Source: Roridomyces roridus
Taxonomy: Eukaryota > Basidiomycota > Agaricomycetes > Agaricales > Mycenaceae
DNA length: 64,000 nt
Direction of reading: 5' to 3'
Assembly (NCBI GenBank): GCA_029378245.1
Contig: JARKIF010000046.1
Location: 1-64,000, forward strand
Shown piece by piece: positions 40,652 to 52,303 of this stretch. The notes below the pieces were generated by a model. That model was given only the letters and a program-made list of their open reading frames with translations. It ran no database searches and was not told the DNA's origin. Every line of letters begins with the position of its first letter. The first letter of the stretch is position 1. Made by a program: the position numbers and the translations under genes.

Positions 40652-42682
40652 TAGCGGGAGGTTACAGTAGGCCCGAGTAGGGGTGCACGCGGTGAGGAAG
40701 GAAAAACGTGGCGATGTATGTTCCCGCTTGCCGTGATGGATCGGCGTTTTGACGTTGATCTAGGCGGCAACAGCCGGCACTGGCTAATTTCAATTTTCCC
40801 CTATTTTGCCCGGCACTCCTTGCGCATGCTCGCTGCAAAGGAGGAACAAGCGGAGAGATCTGTCTCATTCACACCACATACACCGGTGAATCGAAGAAAC
40901 AACTTTTTTTAACCAGCGCAAATACTTCCTCCTCGACGCAAGGCTTAGGCAAGGAGATGAAGGGACCTCTGGGAGTTTCATTTATGGAATTGAACCGGTT
41001 CCTTGCGCAGTAAAAACTTGGTTGGTCATCACATCATGCCATCATTGGGATCTTTCGGAATCGAACCGACCGAGGCCACAGAGCAACCGGCGACCGATGA
41101 GTCCGTGAAAGACAAAGAAAAAAAATCTTGCCATGCGTTGCGTTCTGATACATATGCCTATCTCGGCGGACGGCGATTCTCACCAAATTGCAACTCACAG
41201 CAGGCCGCAAGCGACCCATGCTCCTAATCGTAGCTGATCAAGCCCGTATACAGATGAAGGTGGGATTCCTTGGAGGTTGATTGAACACGGGGTGGCGCTC
41301 CAAAGAGAAAAAAGAAAAAAGACCAAAAGAACACAAAAAACATTGTATCTTCCCCTCCTCACGTCCGCGCCCCGAGTTGAACGGGTAAATCAGGCAGGCA
41401 AGAAAATCTGGGTACTGTCAGGTAACGATTTCTTACCTAGAAGTTCGAGGTTCATACTTTGGAGCAGTACCACATACTATATCCTCCGCGGTCCTTGAAA
41501 GGAATCGAGGCGTGCCGCGACACATCCTTGGCATCCTGCAAGTATACAACCGAGACTCTCCGAGAGACGTTGACGTTCGAAGCAAATCGACTCGGGACCA
41601 GGATTTCAACTTGTCCGAGATGCCCGAGACATAACTCCCACGGGATCAGGAAGATGTCCTGTGCAGGCCTCGAAGCGGCCAGGACATAAGTATAAGCTTG
41701 CTTAACAGTGCTCACCCGACCAGCCATACTTCCACGCACCGTGCGCAGAACGTGAAATTCAACTGCTAATGAAAAAGGATATAGAAATTCATGGCATACC
41801 TATGCTTGTCCCCGAGTCGAACGGTGATCACTTGGTAAACAGTGGAGGGGCTCAGCGGACCACCTTCTTTCCTGAATCAAGGCTGGTTTGTCTACTTAGG
41901 TTTTATATGATTATGCCAGGGGTGAACGGGAATTCTTCATAAAATGGGTAGACACCTCTCGAGTGCTCTCGCTCGACAATCCGAGCCATTCATAGCAAAA
42001 GAAAAAAACCCCGTATTTTCTTGATATGCGCGGCTCCACAAATCCTTGCGCACCTGCAGGCCTGAACATTTGCTTCCATGGCAGATGCAACATCTCACTT
42101 CTCGCAGTCGAGGCAATTAGAGCTTCAGAAGGCAACGAAGAAGAGATTTTCAACTTGTCCGAGATGCCCGAGACATCACTCCACCGTCCCAGGCAGATAT
42201 GCCAGCAGGAGAATCCCAGTCCCGAATCCGGTCGACTCGGAATTCCAAACATGATACGGTGTACTTGGGCCCAGCATCATCCGCAGAGCCGTCCGATGAC
42301 TGGCAACATCACGGATCCTAATTAGTAACAGACCAGCGCGATTATCGACAACTAGAAGCACAGTCACGACACTTGAACAACGGTGTTGGATTCTTTGGCA
42401 TTCCCGTCTACACTTGTATCTCATATTGTCGCTGGAGTGGCTAAACACCAGATCATCGTACGCCCGGGGCCCGAGTTGAAGGGGAACCATGGTCCTCCAT
42501 TTGCCCGGGGGCTTTCGGGACTCAGCAAAGGCTCGAACAGACCGGCAAGGAGGTTTCAACTTGTCCGACACTCTCAGCAGTCCGAGACATCACTCTCGAT
42601 CAGCGTTAGGACTCCATCTCAGACTCTTTTCCGAACGCTGGATGGCGCGGCGCGTGTTGAACTTGGAAAAAAGCCATTGTAA

Positions 42683-42920
42683 ATTACTGTACCATTTCAA
42701 TCAATTCGGATGGCACTTTGACGTGTGACTTTCCATACGAATGGAACCATTCGTAGCCGGCGGCCGGCACGTCCCCAAACGGAAATGATCCGCCGGCAGC
42801 TCTCGGCAGGCTGCGGCGGGGCGAAAATTTCGTTTGTGACCCTGTGACATACGAAAATTTCCGTATGAAAAATCGCTTGTGACTTGTGACCATTCGGATT
42901 GATCGAAATGGAACAGTAAT
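42683..42920. mobile_element. MITE, 31 bp TIR with 5 bp target duplication TGTAA
   Basis: ATTACTGTACCATTTCAATC at 42683 and the reverse complement of the end (42920) match at 27 of 31 positions by eye. TGTAA is directly before (42678-42682) and after (42921-42925). No coding content. Confidence 0.8.
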
Positions 42921-43106
42921 TGTAAACGCGCCATGCAGACCCGGGCCCGAGCGTGCAGAAAGTATATTGATATGATTCTGACAAAATCTTGTCGTGCACT
43001 CGGAACCATCAGTTGTTTGTACTTATGAGTGTACGGATCACGGCTCCTCGCAATTGATTCGCGGGTCTTGTCTCGCTTGTCTCATCTTTTCACCTCACCC
43101 TTTCCG

Positions 43107-45048
43107 ATGGCCGCGAAAGAACAGTATCGCAGAGAGCTCCGACGCACATTGAGTGCGACACCGATGAGGGTGAGTTTCGCCTCTTTCCCCTCGTATTCGT
43201 ATCCTGAGCTTTGCATGCAGTACATCGCGGCCGCACGCCACCAGAATCGCAAAGGCCTCGACGCGCTCGAGGATCTGGCGGAAGTCTGGGCAGACGTTCC
43301 TCTGACTGTGGAACTGGGTGCTGTTGAGCTGTTCCTCTCCCACCTCCGCGAAGATATGGCCCCGTCTTCCCCACGCGAGTGGCAGCTGGATGCAGATTTC
43401 GCGCACATATCGCTCTTTGGACTCTCTTCGATGGACCGGCTCATCAATGATCCTGAGCATGCCTCACAGACGCACGCGATCTTCTCTGGGCTGCCGGGTA
43501 TCGTCAAGTGGTGCCAGTATATCTACGACACGCACATTCCCTCTGGATCAGAGTCAAAGCACGCCTGGTACCTCTACACACTCGGTCGGCTCTTTCACGT
43601 ATCCTGCGCCTCTCGGACATTTGCTCTAGCTCTCGTCGGTATGCCCGGTGGTCTCGAACTCGTCACGAAGCTGTGTGCATGGGAAGGTGCATCTGTGAAT
43701 GCCCTGGTATTGATACACAACCCCCAAACAAGGACACTGGAAATTGTGCTCTCTTGCGCTATATCTTCAGGGATGGGCGGTGTCCACGACCGGGTAATGG
43801 ATGCTCTCAACGGCGATGCCGTGCTCTTCGCCCGGGCGATCTTACGGCGGACCAAAAAGGCCACCAAAGAGCTCGATGTCCAGGGTGGACTGGAATTGAT
43901 GTCTCACATCGATCTTATAGTCAACCTTTGCCGCCCACGTCCACACCCTCTACGCCGAGCGTTTTTTGACGCAGGTGTCATCACCACCGTCACCCGCTCC
44001 TTTGTCACATTCTCGCGCGCCATCTCTCGGAATATGACGGAGTCACTTATCGACCTGCTCCCTTCCTTCATCAACTTTTTCTCCCTCTACATCGAGGGAG
44101 ACGACTACTTCGCAGGCGTTCGGGCCATCAAAGTGGGGTTTCTGCGTGCCTTGCTTGATTGTAGCCTGGCGTTCGCGAATATGCCCCAACACACCGTGGA
44201 CACAGCATGGGATATCGTGCGTGAGACCTTGCCACCATACTTCGTGTACCGCTCTTTTTTCCATGCGGTCACGCGTTGCATGGACGAGTTGAAGACGCCG
44301 CACTACGTGAGACTTTTGGCACAGCCCGCAGTCGACGCTGCATTTGCGCCGTTCCTCTTTGCAATGGAACAGCAGCGGTTTACCATCCAGTGCACTGGTC
44401 AGACATCGTTCAGATGCGGTTATATCAAGGTGCTTCCTTCCGCACGCTCTGGTATCTCGCAGCCTGATATGTATGATCTGCAGTGCCAACGCCGCGACAC
44501 TGGACACAATTTCAAGAGGTGTAAGGCCTGCCAATGGACGTATTACTGTTCGCCGGAATGTCAGAAACTCGATTGGAAGGAGCTACACCGGGATTCCTGT
44601 CGCGCCATCAGGGAGGAAGTGCCACTGGGTGAGTCTTTGGTCGTTCTTCAACGCCACTGTATCTATACTCTGGGCTTTCACAGGCCTTCGCGAAAAACGG
44701 GATATAGAGAACCTCCGCATCCTCGCAAGATACATCGCTGACCTCAACATCGAATTTTTCCGCAGAATGGCAGAGCGGAATTTCCCGGACAGGCCCCCGG
44801 ACAAGCCCATCCCCTGCATAAATTTCACCTGTGTTCCGGAGACCTTTGCCCTCAAACCCATCGACGATGCCGTCCTATCAGATGCCAGGTTGGGGCCGTT
44901 TATACAACGATGTCGCTCGCAGGGGCTAACACCTGTTGGGTGTTTGAGGAGGAATGGAGCCGAGGCTGAGTTCCTGTGGTTGGCTGCTAGGCGGAGGGAT
45001 TTTTGGGCTGACGAGAGCCCGGCGGCGGTGAAGGAAAACTCGGGATAG
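43107..45048 (+). CDS. MYND zinc-finger protein
   Basis: Start ATG 43107 (MAAKEQYRRELRRTL). A 51 bp GTGAGT...GCAG segment at 43168-43218 would join MR to YIAAARHQNRKGLDALEDLA; its length is a multiple of three without a stop, so both spliced and unspliced forms are in frame. A second intron (GTGAGT...CACAG, about 44632-44683) joins EEVPLG to LREKRDIENLRILARYIADL; TAG at 45046. The long helical repeat-like N-terminal part is typical of basidiomycete MYND proteins. The MYND finger lies near residue 445: CQRRDTGHNFKRCKACQW then YYCSPECQKLDW and HRDSC, the Cys/His set that binds two zinc ions and mediates protein contacts. Likely nuclear or cytoplasmic adaptor; no SET domain was seen. Intact. Confidence 0.85.
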
Positions 45049-45537
45049 TCGACGGGTGTGAGAAATGGGCAGAATGGTTGCGACTGGCGTCTAATATTCG
45101 ACGTTCAACGTTCAACCCCGGACGAGTAGTACCAGAGTTGCCACGTTGAGATTACGGAATACGTTGAAAAAGACACCCGAATCCTTCAGGCTTGATCCCG
45201 AGTCGGACGGGGTTTCGCAGACCTTCATTTCGATCGATGAAAGTTTCAATCAGTGCCACCAAGCAGTCTGAGTTGTGAGCTGGTAGAAGGACAGGAGATG
45301 CACAGAAAGTGTATCCCCGTTGAAGGCGCAGCGGGTGGATACAGTTGACCGCTCTCGAGGTGAGTTTTGTGAGGTGTTTGTGGCCAAAAAGAAATGGAAA
45401 CAGAATGGCGCGTCTCCGAGTCGAACGGTATGCAAGTGGTGCATGATCGCCGAATGTTAAACTGTCAGTTCAAGTGAATTTCTAGAACTGAGTGTTGCTC
45501 ATCCGAATAAAAGAATTCCATTTTGGATCTTGCTTCT
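45049..45537. other. Intergenic, no gene
   Basis: Spacer between convergent genes (MYND, plus; transporter, minus). Two CGAGTCGAACGG-like words (45196, 45415) and nothing else seen. Confidence 0.6.
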
Positions 45538-47398
45538 TCAAACACGCTGACTCCACCCAGTCTTGCGATCCATCGCCCATCCCAGCACAGCAATCACCGC
45601 CGCACCAGCAAAACAAGTCCCCACATAAATGATCATCTTCTCAAATCGACCCTCTCCAACAGTGAAGCCCGTGCTCCCATGCGCATGCATCTCACCGGTC
45701 ACATTATTAGCCATGGAGTACAACTTGGCAGAAATGGGCGTCGAGACGATGTTGCCGATTCCGCGCGAGAGGAGGAGGTAGCCGTAGAGGGTGGTGGACA
45801 GGCCCGGGTCGTCTTCTACACGACTGTTAGCTCGAACAAAGTAATTGAAAGACGACTCACTAGCGAGAGGTTGGACGAACGAAGTCCACAAACTACTCCA
45901 TCCACCCGCACTACTGCCATAAGCCAAGCCAAACGCGAGTAACCCGGGAAGCGAGTGGGAGAGGACACCCCATAGGATGAATGTGATTACGGAGGTCGTC
46001 AAGAGACTCGAGAGTGCGAGGATCCAGGGGTTGATTTTGTCGGATAGATAGCCCATGGAGAGACGACCTACTACCGATGCTCCTGGTTTGTTTTGAGTCA
46101 ACAGGCCTGAATTTACACAACGACCGCACCGTTCAACAGGGCAAGCGTGGCAGCCGAATTGGAGGAACTAACACGAAGATCGCTTGCGAACGCTACATTG
46201 GAGTGTGGATCAGCGTCTTGTTGTGTGGATCGTCAGACGCCATACTGGGCAAATACACGATTGGCACAAAGTAGGCGAAACTCTGCATCGTGTTTGCCAC
46301 GAGGAAGAGCAAGAACATCCGATTCTTCATCCAGCTCTGAGAAGTCGAGGCGCCTCGGGGTACGGGCCCGTGCACATTTACACGGCTCAACGGAAGGCGG
46401 CCTTTGACAAAAGGGAGAAGTGGGATCAGGAGAACCGCGATGGAGATGGACAAGATTCGGAGTGTCGAGGAGGAGCCGTAACGCGATATCAAGGGAGGCA
46501 GGATGAGGGGGAGGAGTAGACCGCCGACGGCAGTACCTGTGTGAGATGATTCACTTGCAAAAAAGTTGAGCGGGAGAGCAAGCGTACCAGCGAACAGGAT
46601 CCCATTGGCGATGCCCCGGCGGGCGACGAACCATTCGGACATGTATGAAATACATGGGAGATAGAGAAGAGCTGCGAGGGCATTGAGAGCGCAACGATAG
46701 ATATAGTGAAATGCATTTACACCCTCCGATCGCATAGAATACGCCTTGTAAGAGGACGAGTTGATTAATCTAGGATCACGTTAGCCAATGAAGTCAGTGT
46801 ACAGTTCTGCACGACCTTGGTAGCATAGCTCGCGGCAAAGAGAGTCGCGCAGCAGAGAGCCGCTCCAAACCACATGGATTTCCGACGATGCTGGGGATAC
46901 CTGGCAGCAATGGGATTAATGAACGGCCCTACAGAGGGTCAGCTGGCAACACAAAATGAACGAGATGAAATGGAGTACCAGAGCAATAGATAATCCCAGT
47001 CGACAGCGTCCCAATGAGGGGAAGCAACGAAGTCGCGCTTTGCTGCGAGCTGAAACGCGGATCTTGGAGATAGGCTTCAAACACTGAATGAGAACCTCGC
47101 CGCAAAGGGACTATTAGTGGAGTGCTTACAGTCCAAAAACACCCCGTAGGCATTCGGGAATCCCCAAACAACAGCCTCCACAACGAACGCCGCAGCCAAC
47201 TTGCAGAACGTCAAGACACCAAGCGGGGGTAAATGTTGCAAATGCTCTGCGTACGAAAGACCACGCGCCGGAACCCTTGTCCGTGGGAGGTAGAGCAGAT
47301 TCATTCAGGGATGAAGTGGGTTCAAGATGTAATGTCGAGGAAGAAGCAGGTAGAGGGACACGAGAGGCGAGGTCGATCTCCTCTTCGTGTGAGGACAT
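45538..47398 (-). CDS. MFS transporter, monocarboxylate-transporter (MCT) type
   Basis: Nine exons in phase from ATG 47398 (MSSHEEEIDLASRVPLP) to TGA 45538. Predicted joins give GAWSFLAAAFVVEAVVWGFP, FLDLFEAYLQDPRFSSQQSA, GPFINPIAARYPQHRR, QLVLLQGVFYAIGGSLLYLP then CISYMSEWFVARRGIANGIL, YLPTFASDLRVSSSNSAATL, GASVVGRLSMGYLSDKINPW and AKDDPGLSTTLYGYLLLSRG. This is the usual twelve-helix MCT-like carrier of mushrooms, with a cytosolic N-terminus and an R-rich loop after helix 2. Such carriers are proton-coupled movers of small organic acids; the substrate is not predictable. No damage seen. The gene lies between the two FAD oxidoreductases, so a shared pathway is possible but unproven. Confidence 0.85.
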
Positions 47399-47639
47399 GG
47401 TGGTTCTGGGATGAGTCACTGTGGAGATTGGAAATAAACAGAAATAAATACTTGCATCTTTCGGACGAGTCGGACGATAGATTTTCGTGCATCAACCGAT
47501 CAAACTCTACTTCTGTGCCTTCACTCCAACTCGATTTGAACTTCCAGTTTTTTGGACCGATGAAAGTCCTGGCAGGGCAGCAGGGGAGACAAACTGGGGA
47601 TTCGAATTGAGCCGCCTGGCGTCCTATATTCCGCGGCTT

Positions 47640-49870
47640 TCAAATTCATAATTTTCACAGAGTGCGGTCCGGAATAAAAAGATCAACCCCACTAGTGTTG
47701 GACGCTAGTGCTTGCCCCGAGTCGAACGGTGGCGTCGCCGACATTTCGATGGCGGGTTGAAGCGGTGCAACCAAGCCATTGTGAGTACTTACTCTACCCA
47801 GGATAATGACACCAGTTGCATGGAGAGTAAGTACCCAACCTACACATATTGCTCGTGGGGAAGCGAGTGTTGAATTGGCACAACTTCAACAAGTTCGGCA
47901 AAATGAAGTAGCTTTTGGCGCTCTGGCATGGCATGTCCCCGAGTCGAACGGCAGGCACGCAATACACTGAATTCGAAGAGAGAGGCATCTCATCTTATTG
48001 AATGTTGCTTCCCTACATGAGGTGTAGCTGTACCACATAGGCAATGTACCCTGTCATGCCTGGGGGGTACATTTAATTGTGGCCACAGCTTGACAACCCA
48101 GCCACAGTGTGCCCACATTGCATTGTACCCTGTCACAGCCTTGCTAAATGAATTGCACCCAGCCACAGCAGGGCAAAATAGCTGCCAGCAGGCTAAATTG
48201 AACCCCAGACCTCCAGGGTAGGGATTACTATATTAGGAATGACTGCTTACTGCTACACTACAGAACCATACTGGTTGCTTTATTTGATGCCACTACTACC
48301 CTATTTGACCAGCCCTGATCTGATGCTGTCATTCCCATTGGATGATGCCCCTAACCACCATTCACACCAGATATCGCCCCTAACCGCCCATTCACAGTGG
48401 ATTATGAGTTCTTCCACTCACAGACGAAACCGTGGGGGGGATGTCATTTGTTTAGGGGTTCACCAAACCTAACCTAACCTAACCTAACCTAACCCGCGTC
48501 TAACCGCCGATTCACTGCTGGATCTCAGTCTGAGGGCATACTTTGGCTTGATGTGGAGAGCCATCTGTTACTCTTCTCTAGCTCAGTTGGTTAAGGTGTC
48601 TGCCATCCACTCTCCCTGGATGACAGCAGGAGGTTTTGGGTTCAATTCCTCCTTGCTGCATTTTAATTTCTTTGCTGTGCACTGCCAAAGGTACATTGCA
48701 ATGTGGGCACATGATGGCTGCCTTGTCAAGGTGTCACCTTATTTAAATGTACCCCCCTGCCATGGCAAGGTACAATGAATTGTGGCTACAACCCAGGGTG
48801 CCTACATATAGGGAAGCAACATTCAATATGAAACTTCCGCGTTGAGAAGCCTTCAGAGCGGCCTCTTGTGAGACTGCCGTGGGCCGATGGCGACGGTGAT
48901 CCGACGGTGAAACGGATGAAGAATTGAACTTGAATAGAAGATTCTCAGGATGGGGAGAACGCCATGAGCCGCTGTGATGATCGGGATTTATTCGAAAGGG
49001 ACCTTAGTTGGTTGTGAAGGGATCACTTTTGGCTGTGGTACATTTGACCGTCAACCCGAGCTGGGAAAGTGGGTGACTCATACCAAGGTTCTGCACCTGT
49101 AATTATACCATCACTCCGGCACTCGCCGCGTGTAAGCCGCGGACGGCGTTCACATATGCTCATCGACATCCAAAGTTGAATGCAAGTTCATAATTTTCAC
49201 AGAGTGCGCACCGGGATAAAAAGATCAACCCAAGGCCCACGATAGTGCTTTCTCCGAGTCGAACGGTGGCGTCGCGGACATTTCGATGCGGGCTTGAAGC
49301 CGCAAATTGAAACGGTGCCTGCCAGCAAGCAATGTGAGTACCCTGACCCGGGATAAGGAAACCAGATCTACATGCATGCCGATTCAGAGTACCCAGCCAA
49401 TAAGTACCGCTCTCAGTACATAAGCATACCAAGAAAAATGGGTGGGCAGGGAGTAAGTACTAGGGTGCTGAATTTGGCACAACTTTGGCGAAAGGATCGG
49501 GAAGTGTGGTATGGCACATCTCCTAGTCGAACGGTAGGCACGCGAATACACTGGATTCGACATTGACAGTCAGGAGTCCAGGCCTGCGAGATCAAATACT
49601 TATGATATGAAACCTGTCCCTTCAGATTGACTTCGGTGCGGCTTTTCGTAAGACTGCCGTGAGCCGATGGCTTCGGTGGTCCGACGGCGAAAGGGAGGAA
49701 CTAAGTAAGTTGAATTGAAGCTTCTCAGGATGGGGAGAACCCCATTCGGGATCCACTATGCGCCTGTTGTCTGAGGCTGTGGAACGTTGAACATTCGACT
49801 CGCAGCCCGAGGTGGTAAAATGGGCCACTCTTACCGATGTTCGGCCGCAGCCTGTAATTATACCGAGGTA
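47640..49870. repeat. Diverged tandem duplication, first copy split by a mobile element
   Basis: Copy 1 (about 47640-47997 plus 48827-49110) and copy 2 (about 49185-49870) share CATAATTTTCACAGAGTGCG, GTCGAACGGTGGCGTCGC, CAGGATGGGGAGAACSCCAT and CCTGTAATTATACC in the same order. No gene in either copy. Copy 2 has CTTATGATATGAAAC where copy 1 carries the 0.83 kb insertion, giving an empty site for comparison. Confidence 0.75.
47998..48826. mobile_element. 0.83 kb element: TIR, TA target duplication, two divergent tRNA-like modules, CCTAA repeats (copy 2)
   Basis: TTGAATGTTGCTTCCCTA at 47998 and its reverse complement at 48809-48826 bound the insertion, with TA on either side. Inside, a minus-strand tRNA-like module (48191-48275) and a plus-strand module (48571-48655: TAGCTCAGTTGGTTAAGG...GGTTTTGGGTTCAATTCC) flank repeated CCRATTCACWGTGGAT words and an (AACCT)n tract (48466-48494). 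Related to the block at 18530-19260. No coding capacity, so non-autonomous. Confidence 0.8.
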
Positions 49871-50202
49871 ATTGTATGGATGTACTGCTCCGAGCCGAAC
49901 TATGTCAAGTCCATTCAATCTGTAGATGTTCATCAACACAAAAAATGCAAGGCCGTCGCGCAATAGCACGCAACTCCAACGAGCTAGCGAATTGATTCGT
50001 GATCGAGGATCGAAGATTGGCGGTGGCTCTCGTTGGCTCAGAGAAGTTCAGAGCGCGGCGGGGAAGAAAGTCCATTACGGTTTACCTATCCTTCCTCGTT
50101 CATCCAGGTCCGAAGCGATTGAGCCCTGAAATCTACGTAGAGGCGGAACCCTTGGAGACGCTCTGACCCGTACACGGGGTAAATTTGCAGTTTCCAGCTA
50201 AA

Positions 50203-50401
50203 TGCAAAATCCTAGGCCATCACAAACGCGACAGCTGTGGAGCTGGAAGGTCCGGCTTGCTCCAAACCCACTCTAATTCCGCTTGCCAGGTGTGCCGTGC
50301 AGCTCCGAATAGTGTTGGAGCTCGTGGCAGCTTGTGGCGGCACCTCCCGAGCTCTCCCGAGCTCCACAGCTGTCGGATTCCTGATGGCCTACGATTTTGC
50401 A
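50203..50401. mobile_element. MITE-like inverted repeat, about 40 bp arms
   Basis: TGCAAAATCCTAGGCCATCA at 50203 pairs with the reverse complement ending at 50401, including GACAGCTGTGGAGCT in both arms. About 200 bp, no coding content. No clear target duplication. Confidence 0.75.
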
Positions 50402-50657
50402 GGCAGCTGTCATGCCCCTCGGGGATACTTTAGGGAAGCGGCTGTACACGCACATGCGCGGAAGCTTGGCCATGTGAAAGAATGTTTTCAAGTACATGGA
50501 ACATTTGAGACCGGGTCGAGTCTCGACTGTATGCTCGGGGCGGGAGGATCGATCGACCCGCAATCGTCGGATGTTCAGCCCTGGAATGCACCGGATAGCA
50601 AACGGATCAGTTGAATCGTCACCATTACGACAGCAGGGTTCGCTTAGAGAGCCAAGA

Positions 50658-50663
50658 TATAAA
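50658..50663 (+). promoter_or_regulatory. TATA box of the second FAD oxidoreductase
   Basis: TATAAA 39 bp before ATG 50697. Supports the inner start, since the open frame extends upstream to 50496 without a signal peptide. Confidence 0.5.
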
Positions 50664-50696
50664 CTGTCAAGAGACGGAAACCATGACCGGTCACCC

Positions 50697-52109
50697 ATGT
50701 TGTTTCCGCTCCTCACCTCCTCCTTCTTCCTCCTCGCCCAGGCGCACCCCAAGCCCCAGACGACCATCTCTCGGGATGTCGTCGTCATCGGTGGCGGCTC
50801 CTCGGGCACCTACGCCTCCGTCAACCTCCACGCGCGGGGTCACTCGGTCGCCGTCCTCGAGCGACAAGGGAGGCTCGGTGGACACGTCGAGACTTACCAT
50901 GATCCCGACACCGGTGCGCCGCACAACCTCGGCGTCATCCTTTACTACAACAACACCCTGAACACCGACTACTTCTCCCTCCTCGGCGTCCCGGTTGGTC
51001 CAGCAGCCCAGGGTGGCGCCGCCAACACCTGGCTCGACTTCAACATGGGCAAGCCTGCACCGGGCTTTGACGGCGCTGCCGACTCGGCAGCTGCGTTTGG
51101 GCCTGTGCTGACCGAGTACCTAACCTACATCGGTGAAAAGTACCCATACCTCAGTCTCTCGTACGAGAACCTGACTTACCCCATCCCCGCCGAGCTGCTC
51201 GAGCCCTTCACGGTCTTTGCCGAGAAGCACAACTTCACCGCTCTGCTCCACACATTCGACCAGTTCTCGCAGAACATCGGCAACCTGTGGACACTCCCGA
51301 CGTACCAGGCCATCCACGCGTTCGAGAACAAGATCGTCGCCGCGCTCAGCCAGGGCTTCGTCAACCCCTTGTCCGGGGACAACCAGGACATTTACAACGC
51401 AGCAGCACGCTACCTCGGCGCCGAGAACGTGTTTTTGAATAGCACCATCACCGGCGTCGACCGCTCCGGCGCGTGTTTCGGGTTCCATCCACCATCACCC
51501 GTGTGCGTGCTATCCACCACGGGCTCCAACACCACGCTGGTCCAAGCACGCAAGCTCCTCGTCGCAATCCCCAACACGCTCGACTCCCTGCATGCCGCGT
51601 CCCTCGACCTCGACGCACAGGAGCACTCCGTTTTCAGCCAATTCACGGCCTTTACGTACGGCGTCACCGTCGTCAACGCCCCACACCTCCCCTCCAACAC
51701 GTCATACACCAACGTCGGCACCAACACCCCGTTCCACCTCCTCACCCTCCCCGGGGCATTCTCGTTCCAGCCTCTCTCCGGCAGCCGATTCGCATCGTGG
51801 TTCGGCGCGATCGAGCCCTCGGGCTGGACGGACGAGCGGATCAAAAAGCTCATCACAGCTGAAGTCCTGAAGGTGGGCGGGGGCAATGCGTCCGAGATCT
51901 CGTTCGACTTCCTCAAGAACCACGCGCCGTTCCGGTTGCACGTCTCCCCACAGGCCGTTGCACGCGGGTTTTACAAGGATCTGTATGCGCTCGAGGGGAG
52001 GAAGAATACCTTTTGGACGGGCGCGGCGTGGGCGGAGCAGGATAGTTCGCAGATTTGGCTGTGGAGCGAGGAGTCGTTGTTGCCCAGGATGGAGAAGGCG
52101 CTGGCGTAG
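50697..52109 (+). CDS. Secreted FAD-dependent oxidoreductase, copy 2
   Basis: Single exon, 470 residues, signal peptide MLFPLLTSSFFLLAQAH. FAD motif VVVIGGGSSGTYASVNLHAR, then LERQGRLGGHVETYHDPDTG. C-terminal FAD half FWTGAAWAEQDSSQIWLW. Clearly related to the protein at 38447 (most of the length aligns without gaps in blocks such as YPYLSLSYENLTYPIPAELL). Expected to oxidise a small molecule with FAD, in the secretory pathway or outside. No damage. Same strand as copy 1, 11 kb away, with a MYND and a transporter gene between. Intronless like copy 1, so the intronless state predates their split. Confidence 0.85.
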   Translation: MLFPLLTSSFFLLAQAHPKPQTTISRDVVVIGGGSSGTYASVNLHARGHSVAVLERQGRLGGHVETYHDPDTGAPHNLGVILYYNNTLNTDYFSLLGVPVGPAAQGGAANTWLDFNMGKPAPGFDGAADSAAAFGPVLTEYLTYIGEKYPYLSLSYENLTYPIPAELLEPFTVFAEKHNFTALLHTFDQFSQNIGNLWTLPTYQAIHAFENKIVAALSQGFVNPLSGDNQDIYNAAARYLGAENVFLNSTITGVDRSGACFGFHPPSPVCVLSTTGSNTTLVQARKLLVAIPNTLDSLHAASLDLDAQEHSVFSQFTAFTYGVTVVNAPHLPSNTSYTNVGTNTPFHLLTLPGAFSFQPLSGSRFASWFGAIEPSGWTDERIKKLITAEVLKVGGGNASEISFDFLKNHAPFRLHVSPQAVARGFYKDLYALEGRKNTFWTGAAWAEQDSSQIWLWSEESLLPRMEKALA

Positions 52110-52303
52110 GTGCACGTACCTTAGATCAAGTATTTTAGCAAGCTCGGTGTAATTGTACTTTGGATGCTCATTCTAATACCCTTCGTTTGAGTCGTGTCGG
52201 GAGCGAGGTGAAGGCAAGCTTAAGGGCACGCAAAGCCGTTTAGTGTTCAATTCGATCTAAACGGAAGGCGTCAATCTCGTTCCTTCTTCGACGCAATTCT
52301 CAC

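Larger units (their letters stand above)
39872..43106. other. Repeat-bearing intergenic region
   Basis: Holds two MITE-like hairpins (39990 and 42683), one weak minus-strand gene candidate (40313-40651), and CGAGTCGAACGG-like words at 41369, 41811 and 42470. Nothing else supportable. Confidence 0.5.
49871..50696. other. Intergenic region before the second FAD oxidoreductase
   Basis: Contains the MITE at 50203 and the TATA box at 50658. Open frames here are unlike genes. Confidence 0.5.
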
